Source: Schistocephalus solidus (lineage: Eukaryota > Platyhelminthes > Cestoda > Diphyllobothriidea > Diphyllobothriidae). Taken from it: a stretch of 64,000 nt of DNA. The position numbers were made by a program, and so were the translations under genes. Where the stretch lies: the NCBI GenBank assembly GCA_017591395.1, contig WEDG01000356.1:186001-250000 (forward strand). The letters are read 5' to 3'. Shown here in pieces: positions 50,966-59,439 of the stretch. The notes under the pieces are model-generated. The model saw nothing but the letters and a program-made list of their open reading frames with translations. It had not been told where the DNA came from and made no database searches. Every line of letters starts with the position of its first letter. The first letter of the stretch is position 1.

Positions 50966-51324
50966 GGGTCAAATGATTTATTTAAATCTACTAAAATCTC
51001 CCTACTAATAGCACGTTTTGGTAATCAGTACAAAGGCTATCCTAGGGCTATTAAGCTCTGTTCTTATTAAGTCCAGTGTATTTTTCTAAGCGACATCATA
51101 TGGCCGAAAAGCACGTACACTCCTGGCAGGCGCGAAGCCTTTCCGACAAAACACTGTGGTTCTAGACTATCTTAGGCCAAGCAAACTGAACTTACTTGAC
51201 AATTTTAGAAGGGAGTTCACAAATTACTTTACAAGACACCGGCATCCTGTTGTGCTGAATCTCGAGCCACACCAGCAGCCACTCATTAGCAAACCAACAA
51301 AGAAAACGATGATTTAACTGATAG

Positions 51325-51460
51325 GTTCTGCCTTAGTAATCTTCATCAGGCCATAATCCTCAACCCCAGGTAAAACAACGCCTGAGACTGTAACCCGAGG
51401 CTTGTCGGTTGAAAGCTCAACACCACAACCATTGTGCGATGTGCTCATTGTCTTGCCAGG
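51325..51460 (-). mobile_element. Family A retroposon, reversed copy
   Basis: On its own strand it has the core CTGATGA (reverse of TCATCAG at about 51343-51349), preceded by the decayed head with reversed B-box near CCCGAGG, and the leader reversed as ATTGTCTTGCCAGG. Confidence 0.55.
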
Positions 51461-51477
51461 TGTTATCGAAAGCAGAA

Positions 51478-51545
51478 GCAATGGGTATGGCTTCCTGATG
51501 ATGGCTTATAAGCCAGAAATGGGCATTCCAGTCGGAATAAATTGC
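51478..51545 (+). mobile_element. Family A retroposon, forward fragment
   Basis: The core CTGATGA is at 51495-51501, GAAA at 51516-51519 and CCAGTC at 51528-51533. Stem II here has five pairs, TGGCT/AGCCA with loop TATA, so the closing C-A mismatch of other copies is a U-A pair. The stem I 5' strand is lost. It forms the right arm of a foldback with the preceding entry. Confidence 0.6.
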
Positions 51546-52116
51546 TAAAGTAGGCCGAAGTGCTATCATTTTTCCCTCGACCATCTTTCTGTGGGCTTCA
51601 AATGGGATAATGCAACATTCAACGTTTGTATTTTTTTATTTGGCCATCCATTTAAACTCTCATTCCTCTCGTTTACGCTCTATTTCCGACTGTTCTGCAT
51701 CCGGTAGTGTTGAAATGTGTTATGCACGATTTGTCACCGCATTGATCCCGGAAACTCCCTTATTTTTTCGTACACTCCAGGGCCAATTATTTTACAAGCT
51801 CCCATAATACTTCATGCTGTTTATTTTTCACATTTAGCACAGACTTTCTGGCACATTACCTTCTCACGGACAAGTTGGAGTTAATGCATTTTTAAGCTGC
51901 TATCAGAGAAAGAGAATGACTTTCAAGTACCAGAAGTCTTTTTCTAGAACTAACGACATAATATACTCAAAATAACTGACTAATAAGAAAGAACGATTAT
52001 TTAAATAGCTATTTTAAAAACATGTTTCCATCAAATGGGTTATTTTGGGTCTATTGTCTTCTCTCGTAATATCCGATCTCAGTAAGTGTATCATCTTGTT
52101 CTTTCTTTAACTCAAG

Positions 52117-52293
52117 GTTGAAGAAAGGAACTAGCTACCACTGGGATCTTTTAGTTGTGGGGTTTATCAACACATTTTTATCAATCTTCGGTCTGCCTTG
52201 GATCCATGGTGCACTGCCGCATTCCCCAATGCACGTTCGCGCCCTTGCCGATATGGAGGAGCGGATAGATATTGGTCACCACGTGCAGCAGAC
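52117..52293 (+). CDS. SLC4A11-like transporter, exon g (residues 310-367)
   Basis: It encodes [20 protein letters not shown], then [20 protein letters not shown], then [19 protein letters not shown]. This is one of the most conserved SLC4 regions: HWDL, the GLPW re-entrant helix, HSP.H.RAL and the EER motif. The [15 protein letters not shown] form is typical of the A11/borate-transporter branch rather than of anion exchangers. The acceptor is CTCAAG with the first base completing AA|G lysine; the donor is GTAAGT. The next intron is only 127 bp. Confidence 0.95.
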
Positions 52294-52420
52294 GTAAGTT
52301 CTTTCGCACGCCTTGCTTTGCCTTTTATCTGCTGTCTATTTCGGACCAAAGCAACCAATCAGCTCACACAATGAGTGACCAGCACGATGACCGACCCTCC
52401 CGGTTTAATGCATTTTTTAG
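52294..52420 (+). other. Intron g-h, 127 bp
   Basis: It runs from GTAAGT to GCATTTTTTAG and splits an AC|A threonine codon. The 138-aa open frame at 52272-52688 reads through this intron, so its first 50 residues are not part of the protein. Confidence 0.9.
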
Positions 52421-52616
52421 AGTGGTACTTGTACGTGAGACACGGGTAACCGCCATTCTCTCTCACATCGGTATTGGACTGTCCATTTTCTTGCTTCCCC
52501 GGCCACTCACTTATATTCCTCGACCAGTGCTCAATGGACTATTTGTCTACATGGCAATCACTTCCATACGTCACAACCAGCTATGGGAGAGATTCCAACT
52601 CCTTTTTATTGAACAG
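52421..52616 (+). CDS. SLC4A11-like transporter, exon h (residues 369-433)
   Basis: It encodes VVLVRETRVTAILSHIGIG, LSIFLLPRPLTYIPRPVL and NGLFVYMAITSIRHNQLWER, ending LLFIEQ. SLC4A11 has VKETRLT, then LLLLP..[25 protein letters not shown] and LLLKEQ at the same spacing. The exon closes on a codon boundary before GTAAGT. The family continues with about 80-100 more residues (a segment like YPPTHY.R.VPQRK and the last helices). I did not find these in the remaining 11.4 kb, so the last exons lie beyond the window. Confidence 0.95.
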
Positions 52617-52740
52617 GTAAGTCAGACAATTATTATTGTTTACAATGTATCTTCGACAAGTCTGGAGGCAAAAAGAAAGGTTCCCTAAAACTTTGCAGAA
52701 TAATCTTTAAAAGGCAACGAAGTTAATAAATATATATATA

Positions 52741-53102
52741 TATATATGGCAAAGACGTTATACCGTACTTCCGACATAGATACTAGCTAAAAGCCCAGAC
52801 ACGTGTTTCGCCGATGTTTCTGTTGCTGCTTGACACAGCAACGATGGGTTCGGCTCCTCAGTGGGTCCCCCAGCGTTCTCTATGCGGTTTCTGGTATATG
52901 GACTCCAGAGAATAATCGGGGTAAATAATTTCTGAAATTATTAAGTGCAGGACATGGAGTCAGGTGATTCGGACATGACTTTTTAGGGTCAGACCCGAAA
53001 TTTCAATGAACATTTGGGTCGAAGACAATCAACCACTGTGGAATAACCACGTTATGCCCATTCTACAAGTAAGTAGTACTAAAAGTAGTATGAATCTTAT
53101 AT
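52741..53102 (-). mobile_element. Family D repeat, full unit with hammerhead
   Basis: The unit of about 355 bp begins with GGCAAAGACGTTATACCGTA. The same sequence (GCAAAGACGTTATACCGTA) follows it at 53104-53140, so the unit is flanked by its own start, as in a tandem or circular-template copy. It is bordered by (TA)n. Strand is set by the ribozyme-like motif near its left end. No protein frame is shared among the copies. Confidence 0.75.
52793..52867 (-). ncRNA. Hammerhead ribozyme candidate in family D
   Basis: On the - strand the order is: CCCA (stem I, within GACCCA 52867-52862); CTGAGGA (52861-52855); GCCGA (52854-52850) pairing perfectly with TCGGC (52814-52810) as stem II, including G10.1-C11.1; GAAA (52809-52806); the palindrome CACGTG (52805-52800) as stem III; TC (52799-52798); and TGGGC (52797-52793), whose TGGG pairs with CCCA. 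The stem II loop of 35 bases contains its own hairpin GTTGCTG/CAGCAAC. Predicted cleavage is between 52798 and 52797. All conserved core bases fit if N7 is G. The palindromic stem III suggests action as a dimer. Activity is untested. Confidence 0.65.
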
Positions 53103-53140
53103 TGCAAAGACGTTATACCGTATTTCCGACATAGATACTA
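53103..53140 (-). mobile_element. Family D partial unit running into (TA)n
   Basis: This is the first 38 bases of a second unit, ending at ATACTAGATATTA, where the TA tract starts. Confidence 0.7.
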
Positions 53141-53141
53141 G

Positions 53142-53187
<46 letters not shown>
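53141..53187. repeat. (TA)n microsatellite
   Basis: About 21 TA units, directly beside family D sequence. Shorter TA runs mark other family D edges (52731-52747, 53329-53340, 53619-53635). Confidence 0.95.
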
Positions 53188-53188
<1 letters not shown>

Positions 53189-53254
53189 AATAACAGAGGT
53201 GGTTTGCATCCCGAGATAGTATAATGAAAAGAAAAATGCTCTTCGGGAAATTGA

Positions 53255-53306
53255 GTTTTACTCGTTAATTTTAAAGTTGGTGACACCAACCCGTCGTCAG
53301 ACGAAA
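53255..53306 (-). repeat. Penelope-type terminal motif, hammerhead-like
   Basis: On the - strand: TTTCGT (53306-53301), CTGACGA (53300-53294), a GTTGG/CCAAC hairpin, then TAAA and ACGAG (53265-53261). TTCGT and ACGAG are complementary, apart from a U-G pair. The same arrangement occurs at 26141-26186, about 330 bp beyond a GIY-YIG fragment, so it probably marks the end of that element family. Confidence 0.4.
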
Positions 53307-53337
53307 TGAACGGAGGAGAAGAAGAGGATATATATAT

Positions 53338-53618
53338 ATAAGCGTTCTCTTTGTGGTTACTGGTAAATGGATTCGAGAGAATAATCGGGAAAATAGTTTA
53401 AGAAATTATTAAGTGCAGGACATATTTTCAAGTGATCAGGACCTAACCTTTTGGTGTCATGTTCAGAATATCAATGAAAATCTTCGTCGACATCAATCAA
53501 CCACTTTGGAAAAACCACATAATGCCCATCTAACAAGCAAGTTGTTCTACAAGTATAATGGTATTTATTTTGCCAAATATGGTATATACTTCTCACGGCA
53601 TAGTTACCAGTTAATAAA
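53338..53618 (-). mobile_element. Family D partial copy, without the ribozyme region
   Basis: It shares AGCGTTCTCT, GAATAATCGGG, ATTATTAAGTGCAGGACAT and CAATCAACCACT with the full unit, and lacks the first 110 bp, where the hammerhead lies. Confidence 0.65.
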
Positions 53619-53627
53619 TATATATAT

Positions 53628-53895
53628 ATATATGGCAAAGACGTTATACCGTACTTCCGACAAAGGATCTAGCTTAAAGCCCAGACACTTGTTTCGCTTA
53701 TGTTTCTGCTACTGCATGACACAGCAACCAAAGATATGGCTCCTCATTGGGGCCCCAGCGTTCACTATGTGGTTTCTGGAATATAGTCTGCGGAAAATAA
53801 TCACAGAAATAATTTCTGTAGTGGAGGGGCACAAATGAAACTTCAATGAACATCTGCGTCGAAGACAATAAACAATGTAAAATAACCACCATGAA
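53628..53895 (-). mobile_element. Family D copy with decayed hammerhead
   Basis: It starts with GGCAAAGACGTTATACCGTA and keeps GAAACAAGTGTC and ATGAGGA on the - strand, but stem II no longer pairs well. It ends near 53895, where family R begins. Confidence 0.65.
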
Positions 53896-54665
53896 AATTC
53901 GACCGTCGATTTCGATGAGGTCTACCGTATGCTCCACACCAGGTGGTGCAGGGACGGTGACTTGCGCGTGAATCAGTTTTAAGTGATAGAAGCCTTGCGC
54001 TGCAGCTACCGCACTCTCTCCTCCTCCCCCACCTGAGCCCGGTGTCACGACAAAGTCAAGAAGACTGGAGGCGGGAGAGGACGCAGGTGGCTGGCACGGC
54101 CGGAGCCGCCCCTGTGTGTACCACCACATCTGGCTCGGATCCCATGGATTGGGAGTGCCATAATGGCCACATTAAAAAGGAGCCATTGCAGCCTGACTCT
54201 CAGTCCGCCAGTCAGCCACTCCACACAAAACACACATTGGGCTGACCACGCGGTCCGAGCTATCCCGTCATTTGGCAACCTTCCAAGCCTCGGCTTTAAG
54301 CGCACCGTGATAGTTTCAAGCGCGTCAGATTGTATATAGTGAGGAAAATGCGCTGAGTTATTGACCTCACTCTCTCCCCCCACCCCCACAATCGGACCAC
54401 CATCCGAGCCAGTCAGTTGTCTGTTATGGGAGTGGGCGCATTGGCTGATGGGTCGGCGTACCATCGCGCGCCACAGCACGATCTGGTCCCCATAACGCCC
54501 ACATCAGGATTCACTTACTCAAGGGATATGGAGCAGCCATCGCCGTCTGACTCCCAGTCCACTGGTCAGCCAGTTGACACACACAGTACATACACTGGGC
54601 CGACGGCGTGGTCTGGTTTAAGCGTCAGATTGGCAGCCTTCCAAGCCACGGTATGTAGGAAACCG
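53895..54665 (+). mobile_element. Family R repeat, dimeric long copy
   Basis: It opens with TGGTGCAGGGACGGTGACTT (53943-53962) and continues through GAGTCAAGAAGACTGG-type sequence. Two related halves follow: the segment CTGACTCTCAGTCCGCCAGT to CTTCCAAGCCTCGG (about 54190-54295) recurs, diverged, as CTGACTCCCAGTCCACTGGT to CTTCCAAGCCACGG (about 54547-54650). The unit is therefore partly duplicated within itself. The 144-aa - strand frame (54045-54479) is not conserved in other copies. Confidence 0.65.
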
Positions 54666-54757
54666 TTATTTTATCAGGTAAATTATGATGATTGTGAGGG
54701 TGTTGCCTATGTATTAGAGTAGATGGTGTGCGCTGATGTGGCTTAGCCTCTGGTGGT

Positions 54758-55513
54758 TTACCGCAGGTTGTCGTGGAGGCGCATGTGTCCTAATAGACCC
54801 ATGCGGTGTGTAAGTGTGCGACAGCAGTGAGAGCAGTGGGGGTGGGCGCGTCGACTGTATGTCGGAGCCCCAGGCATTGGTTCACCAGCCTCCGTGCGAT
54901 GGATTCGCAGGTGCCCGACCAGGCGAATGCGTAAGTTGAAGTTGCGCACACAGTGTGGGCAGGAGAAATCGGTAGAGGTTGGAGAGATGTCATTCATGTT
55001 ATTGGGGGTGGCAGTTGCGGTATGAATGGCAGGAGTGGAGGGTATGCATGATGTATCGGTTTTGTCAGCATTGCGGTGAATTCCGCTGTCATGGATGCAC
55101 ATGTGACCGAATAGGCCCATGCGATGAGTGAATGCGCGAGGACAGTGAGGGCAGTGGAGGCGACGATCTCTGTTGTGTGTTGGTGCTCCAGGCACTCGTT
55201 TGCCAGTCTCTGGACGATGGATTCGCAAGTGACCGACCAGGCTGATGTGTGAGGTGAATGTGCGTTCAATTTGAGGACAGTTTAGGGAGAGAGTCCCCAC
55301 CGCTGGTGGTGGTGGTGGTAGTAGTGGTGGAAGTGATGGTGAAAGTGATGGTTTTTTGCAGTGGTGGAGGTAACAGACGATGACTAGAGGGATGTGGTCT
55401 CTATAATGGTGGGAGTAATGGAATTGATGCCAGGAGTGAGGGTGGGGATAGTAAGAAGAAGGGTTGGCAGAATTTGACGTAGAAATTGGTGCATTGCGTC
55501 CGAAGTTGTCCAA
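54758..55513 (-). CDS. LINE C-terminal C2H2 zinc-finger region (251 aa open frame)
   Basis: This open frame has a low-complexity Pro/Ser/Thr/His-rich first 75 residues, then four C2H2-type fingers at residues 79-99, 121-141, 185-205 and 227-247. Each ends HLRIH, HMCIH, HLRIH or HMRLH. The first finger has lost its second cysteine (CPQI instead of CPHC); the other three keep C-x2-C and H-x3-H. GLLGHMRLHDNLR ends the protein. The fingers follow the RT and presumably bind the element's RNA or target DNA. The frame is shifted by one relative to the RT C-terminus (frames overlap at 55384-55513), so in this copy it is not joined to the RT. It is the best-preserved part of the element. Confidence 0.8.
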   Translation of the reverse strand: MDNFGRNAPISTSNSANPSSYYPHPHSWHQFHYSHHYRDHIPLVIVCYLHHCKKPSLSPSLPPLLPPPPPAVGTLSLNCPQIERTFTSHISLVGHLRIHRPETGKRVPGAPTHNRDRRLHCPHCPRAFTHRMGLFGHMCIHDSGIHRNADKTDTSCIPSTPAIHTATATPNNMNDISPTSTDFSCPHCVRNFNLRIRLVGHLRIHRTEAGEPMPGAPTYSRRAHPHCSHCCRTLTHRMGLLGHMRLHDNLR

Positions 55514-55639
55514 CCAGGCTGATCGCGGGCCTGGGCATTGACGGTGTTGGTCCGGGGCGCTGGTAACTTTCGTGTCCCTCTTTTGGCCTTGGCGGTGGCG
55601 ATCCGGTAGGCCTCATAGATTGCTAAACCAGTCTTCACG

Positions 55640-56640
55640 GATTTTCTCCATGCCGGTCTATTCTGGGTGAGGTCCTCCCAGGCCGCCGGGTTGATTTGCA
55701 GTTGCTTCAGTTATTTCTTCAACATTTCCTTGTAGCGTCGTTTTCGACCTTTCTGTCGGCGAGCACTCGTAGCGACATCTCCGTAGAAAATTCGTTTGGG
55801 TAGTCGCTTGTCGTCCATTCTCACCAGGTGGCCGCTACATCACAGTTGCATTTGCCTCAGCATTGCGTGGATGCTGAGGATTTCGGTCCGCTCCAGAACT
55901 TACGTGTTTGGGATCCTGTCTTGCCATCTCAGCTTCAGTATTCTGCCGAGGCAGCTGAGATGGAAGTGATTAAGCTTCTTGGCTTGGTTCGAGTTGACGG
56001 TCTGGGTCTCCGCTCCGTAAACGAGTGTCGTCAAGACGACGGCCTTGTACATCTTCAGTTTGGTGTTCAGCTGAATACCTTGGCGATTCCACATGGAGGC
56101 CTGCAGCCGGCCGTAGGCCTGACTGGATTTGAAGGTCCGTTTGGCAACCTCGTCATCGATTCTCGTGTTGCGTGATAGCATGCTTCCTAGATAAGCGAAT
56201 ATTTCTACGTTTTTGAGTTGAGCACCGTTGACATTGATTCGAGGAGCATTATATTCAGCGCTGGGTGGCGGCCGGGGCATGACAACCGTTTTGGCTGTAC
56301 CGATTGTTAACCCAAAATAAGCGCATCCTGCGACTAAGAGGTCAATACTCCTTTGCATGTCCTCCTCCGTCACGGTGTTAAGAGCGCAGTCGTCTGTGAA
56401 GAGCAAGTCATGGACTGTAGTCGTAGAAACGCGCTTTGAAGCCTGCATACGCCGACTTTTGAGAAGGTGCCCGTCATTTCTTTAGGCTGCTCATCACGGT
56501 AGGCGTCCATCAGCATAGCCGAGAACATGAGACTGAACATGTTGGAGCCAATACGCAGCCTTACTTCACTCCGTTGGTCGCTGCGAATGCTTCGGATACT
56601 GTCCCGTTGTCAGTGACGCACGCCGTCATCCCTGTCAGCA
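55640..56640 (-). pseudogene. LINE reverse transcriptase, second half, with stops
   Basis: After the junction near 56630 the frame reads VTDNGTVSEAFAATNGVK, a TAA stop at 56563-56561 where the family has Gln, then GCVLAP. A one-base shift leads to FSLMFSAMLMDAYRDEQP. A further deletion and shift near 56470 leads to the catalytic block HDLLFTDDCALNTV (about 56400-56430), where FTDD stands for the usual [YF]ADD. Then come YLGSMLSRNTRIDDEVAKR and LVYGAETQTV, WQDRIPNT, a stop, and a C-terminal portion (HLVRMDDKRLPKRIFYGDVA) down to 55640. RT motif A (the F.D...AF region) is absent because of the deletion, so it cannot be functional. Confidence 0.85.
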
Positions 56641-57230
56641 GTGTTGTGCCATCAGAGCTGAGCAGTGGTATGGTCTTCTTGATACACGGGCCGTAGATAG
56701 CCTTGATGGCTTTCAAAAGGTTTTTCCTTTCATTGTGGTCCGCATACCCTGGATTTCCTTAGCTTTTCGGATAATCCAGGCATCCTTCATCTCCCGTAGC
56801 CTTTGCTGTACAAGGCGCCGGCATCTGAAGAAGGCTGCTTTGGTGGCGTCAGTCCGAAGGTCCATATAGGCTTTGTGTAGTCCATTCTTCTACACGAGTG
56901 AGTTGCTGATGTTGGCGTCATGTCGTCAAACCAGTCCTGGTGTTGACGGCGTGCGTGTCCGAGGACTTCGAGGGCGGTGGACTGGATGACAGTTCGCAGT
57001 TGACACCATCGTGTCTCCATGGTATCGTTATCATCTGGAGCATGCAAGCCCTTCAGTTTCTCGGTTATGTGGTTGCTGAAATCAAAACAGTGAGCAGGCA
57101 ACTTGAACAAAAGAGTATTTAACTTACCTGGTGGCCTCTTACCTTGGGGCCTTCGTCGGGGTTGCAGTCGGAGCCTCATCTTGAAGATGACGAAGTGATT
57201 GGCACCGGGGATCGCCTGGTCACCAGCTAG
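56640..57230 (-). pseudogene. LINE region between endonuclease and RT
   Basis: The frame over 57368-56787 contains KMRLRLQPRRRPQGKRPPGK, then LNTLLFKLPAHCFDFSNHIT, TRWCQLRTVIQSTALEVLG and HQDWFDD. This is the conserved linker that follows the endonuclease in this element type. It then runs into NLLKAIKAIYGPCIKKT and LLSSDGTTLL before the deletion point. The frame is shifted relative to the endonuclease frame, with the switch near 57230. Confidence 0.8.
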
Positions 57231-57925
57231 TCCTGTCGATCTCGCCTCCGGACGAGAACATAGTCCAGCAGATGCCAGCGCCACGACCGCGGTTGCATCC
57301 ACGTTGCCTTCTCCCGCGTCGGAAGGCAGAAGAATGTGTTGGTCAGCAGGAGACGGTGTTCCGCGCACGTGCGCAGAAGAAGGAGGCCGTTATCGTAACA
57401 GCTACCGAGACCATGGGGACCCAGCACTCCCTGCCAGGCAACGTGGTCCGTCCCGACGCTGGCGTTGAGGTTACTAAGGATAATTAATTTGTCCTTTTCA
57501 GGCACAGTCGCCAGCAGGGAGTGCAGGTCCTCGTAGAGGTTTTCCTTCGCCCTATCACAGCTTGTCATTGGGGGAACGTAGGCGAACTGGTCTTCCCGAA
57601 TAGGCAGGCGTTGGCTCATCAGGCGATCATTGATATCCTGTGGCAGACAGGGCAGACATCCCAAGATGTCGTTCCGGATTGCAAAGGCAACACCAGCGTC
57701 ACGTCGCTCTGCCTTTGGCCGGCCGCTCCAGAAAAAGGTGTAGCCGGCACCCACCTCCTCCAGCTGACCCTGCTCAGAGAATCGGGTCTCACTGATAGCA
57801 GCTATGTCCACCTTGTAGCGCGCCAGTTCTCAAGCGACTAGCGCCATCCTCCGTTCCGGCCGGTTGCTCCTAGGATTGTCTAAAAGGGAACGAACATTCC
57901 AGGCTGCTAGTGTGAGTGGGCTCAC
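57227..57925 (-). pseudogene. LINE APE-type endonuclease domain
   Basis: The domain begins LAAWNVRSLLDNPRSNRPER. A TGA stop at 57832-57830 interrupts MALVA/ELARYKV (a C-to-T change of an arginine codon would explain it). It continues [20 protein letters not shown] (the catalytic Glu region), ADV-type core residues, and [20 protein letters not shown], in which the usual catalytic D of GDFNA/SDFNA is an Asn. The end, [14 protein letters not shown], is followed by a frameshift, and the final SDH/TDH histidine segment is shortened to ANHFVI. An APE-like endonuclease nicks target DNA for target-primed reverse transcription; this copy is inactive. Confidence 0.85.
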
Positions 57926-58525
57926 CCGAGCAGCCTGGAGGGTATTGCGAGGGTGATGAGGACGGAGGGTATTGTTGTTTGGTTTGCGTTTTAAGACCGC
58001 ATATTTTTGCTATCTGTGAGCCGCGGCCGGTAGCAGAAGACATGATAACCAGCATTTGTTTAGGGCACCTTTTCTAGCCCTTTCCTCCGCGAGGTGGCAA
58101 GCAATGCTGTCCCTAAATAGGGCTGCTAAGACATCCCAGACGGCTGCTGAACTCCACTTTGGGTCGTGGTTTTGTTTTAGTGGGAAAATGACCCGAGTTA
58201 GCCTGGGCCGCCTACGGGGTTGCTGTCGCCCCCACCGTAGGACTTTTTGAGAGGGGGGAGGTGGAAGTTCGGGAGTCAGACATACCGGGTGTGGAGGCAC
58301 AAACAACACCGGAGACGCTCACCCGGTTTAGACCCCCGGTCATAACGGTTGCCCGGGGTGTGGCCGCTGGGAAAAACCCAACTTTGAGGAGCCAGAGGTG
58401 AGAGTTGGGTACCAGTTAGAGGCGTCCACAGGAGCATTCACCACCTGTACTAGACAAATTGAACGACCAAATGCTATCTGTGTGGTGCAACCCCTAACTA
58501 GCACCCCTCTCACAACATAGTTGCT
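57926..58525 (-). other. LINE 5' region
   Basis: On the - strand this GC-rich leader holds a frame of 99 aa (58309-58010) with WGRQQPRRRPRLTRVIFPLK and AVWDVLAALFRDSIACHLAE. It is of the kind that precedes the endonuclease in this family, but I do not know whether it is translated. It ends next to family D sequence at about 58500-58525. Confidence 0.55.
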
Positions 58526-58890
58526 AGCTGAAAGCCCACACACCTATTTCGCTTATTTTTAAGATACTGTATTACACAGCAACGAGGTTTTCATTTCCAC
58601 AGTGGGTCCCCTGAATTTCTCTATGTACTCAGAGAATGATCTAGTTACTAATTTTTGAACATTATTAAGTGCAAGGCATGAGTTTGGTGATACGGTGATT
58701 ATTTTAAAGTGAGAACGAAATTTAAATGAACATCTTGGTCGAAGACAATAAACCACTGTGGAATAATCACGTCATGCTCCTTCCATAAACGAGTGTTACT
58801 ACAAGTTATATGAAATGTTTACCGTACTCCACAGCTAGGTACTAATTAAAAGCCGAGACACGTGTGTTGGGAGTTCTTTATACCATATTT

Positions 58891-58895
<5 letters not shown>
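58500..58895 (-). mobile_element. Family D copy plus partial next unit, flanked by (TA)n
   Basis: It matches the 52.7-kb unit (GAAAGCCCACACACCTATTT, ACACAGCAACGAGG, ATTATTAAGTGCAAGGCAT, CAATAAACCACTGTGGAATA). After about 340 bp a new unit starts (GTACTAATTAAAAGCCGAGACACGTGTG), again head to tail. The hammerhead core has decayed (CTGTGGA, stem II lost), although GAAA and both stem I strands (GACCCA, TGGGC) remain. Confidence 0.7.

Positions 58896-58981
<86 letters not shown>
58896..58981. repeat. (TA)n microsatellite, long
   Basis: About 42 uninterrupted TA units directly following a family D end. Confidence 0.95.
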
Positions 58982-58985
<4 letters not shown>

Positions 58986-59079
58986 AGAATACTGATCATG
59001 ATAAGGAAATCAGGAAACTTTTGCTGGCTTATTTTGCGTTGTAGGCTTTTCTTACCTTAAAGTGATTTTGAGTTTCCTA

Positions 59080-59290
59080 TTTAAACTCGTGTTCTATTTT
59101 CGATTCCGCGTTAGGAATTTCAGTGCTCTTCCATTGAGCTAGGCGTCGTTTTGCTGTCGGATTCGATTACAAATGTAAACTCTGATGACAGAGTGTTCAT
59201 CGTTCGAGTTTAACAACTTGCTTGTCCCACTGTGCCATACGGTTAAGACTAAAAGCATCGCAGATAGCTGCAAAATGGCAGTAGTACATG
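59080..59290 (-). repeat. Family E unit 1 (tRNA-like)
   Basis: It is about 210 bp and duplicated at 59520-59740 (shared GATTACAAATGT, CAGAGTGTTCA, CTGTGCCATACGGTT). On the - strand it contains a tRNA-like A-box, CCTAGCTCAATGGAAGAGC (59131-59149). The B-box is decayed. No hammerhead motif follows it. Confidence 0.55.
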
Positions 59291-59439
59291 CTTATCCAGC
59301 AGTGGGATAATTTTAAGCTTTGCTGACTGGTTTTCTGGTGTATGCCATTCTTACCCAAAGGAATTTATTTGGCCGTTGATGACAGAAGCGAATAGGCGAG
59401 TTCCATGAAATATCTAAGCAGAAGAAGAGGTAATCACTA

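Larger units (their letters stand above)
48274..52116 (+). other. Intron f-g, 3.8 kb, GC-AG type
   Basis: The intron begins GCAAGT and ends TTAACTCAAG. It contains a family R copy (48480-48915), an inverted pair of tRNA-like family T repeats (50622-50965) and family A pieces (51325-51545). I recognise nothing in 48920-50610, 50970-51320 or 51550-52110. Confidence 0.8.
54720..58525 (-). mobile_element. LINE-type retrotransposon (APE endonuclease, RT, C2H2 fingers), internally deleted
   Basis: The element reads from about 58525 down to about 54720: a 5' segment (58500-57925), an endonuclease (57925-57227), a linker, an RT with a large internal deletion (near 56630), the RT C-terminal part (to 55640) and a zinc-finger tail (55513-54758). 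The organisation and the finger tail are, from memory, those of a high-copy element in diphyllobothriid tapeworms; the family name is not certain. Stops and frameshifts in every part show an old copy. It inserted antisense to the SLC4 gene. Family D lies immediately 5' (58500-58895) and family R immediately 3'. The target-site duplication was not identified. Confidence 0.85.

Noticed and set aside
52272..52688. 138-aa open frame taken as a unit
   Set aside because: Only 52421-52616 is coding; the frame reads through a 127-bp intron and past the GTAAGT donor at 52617.
54045..54479. 144-aa - strand frame in family R
   Set aside because: Other R copies do not keep this frame; GC-rich sequence yields long frames by chance.
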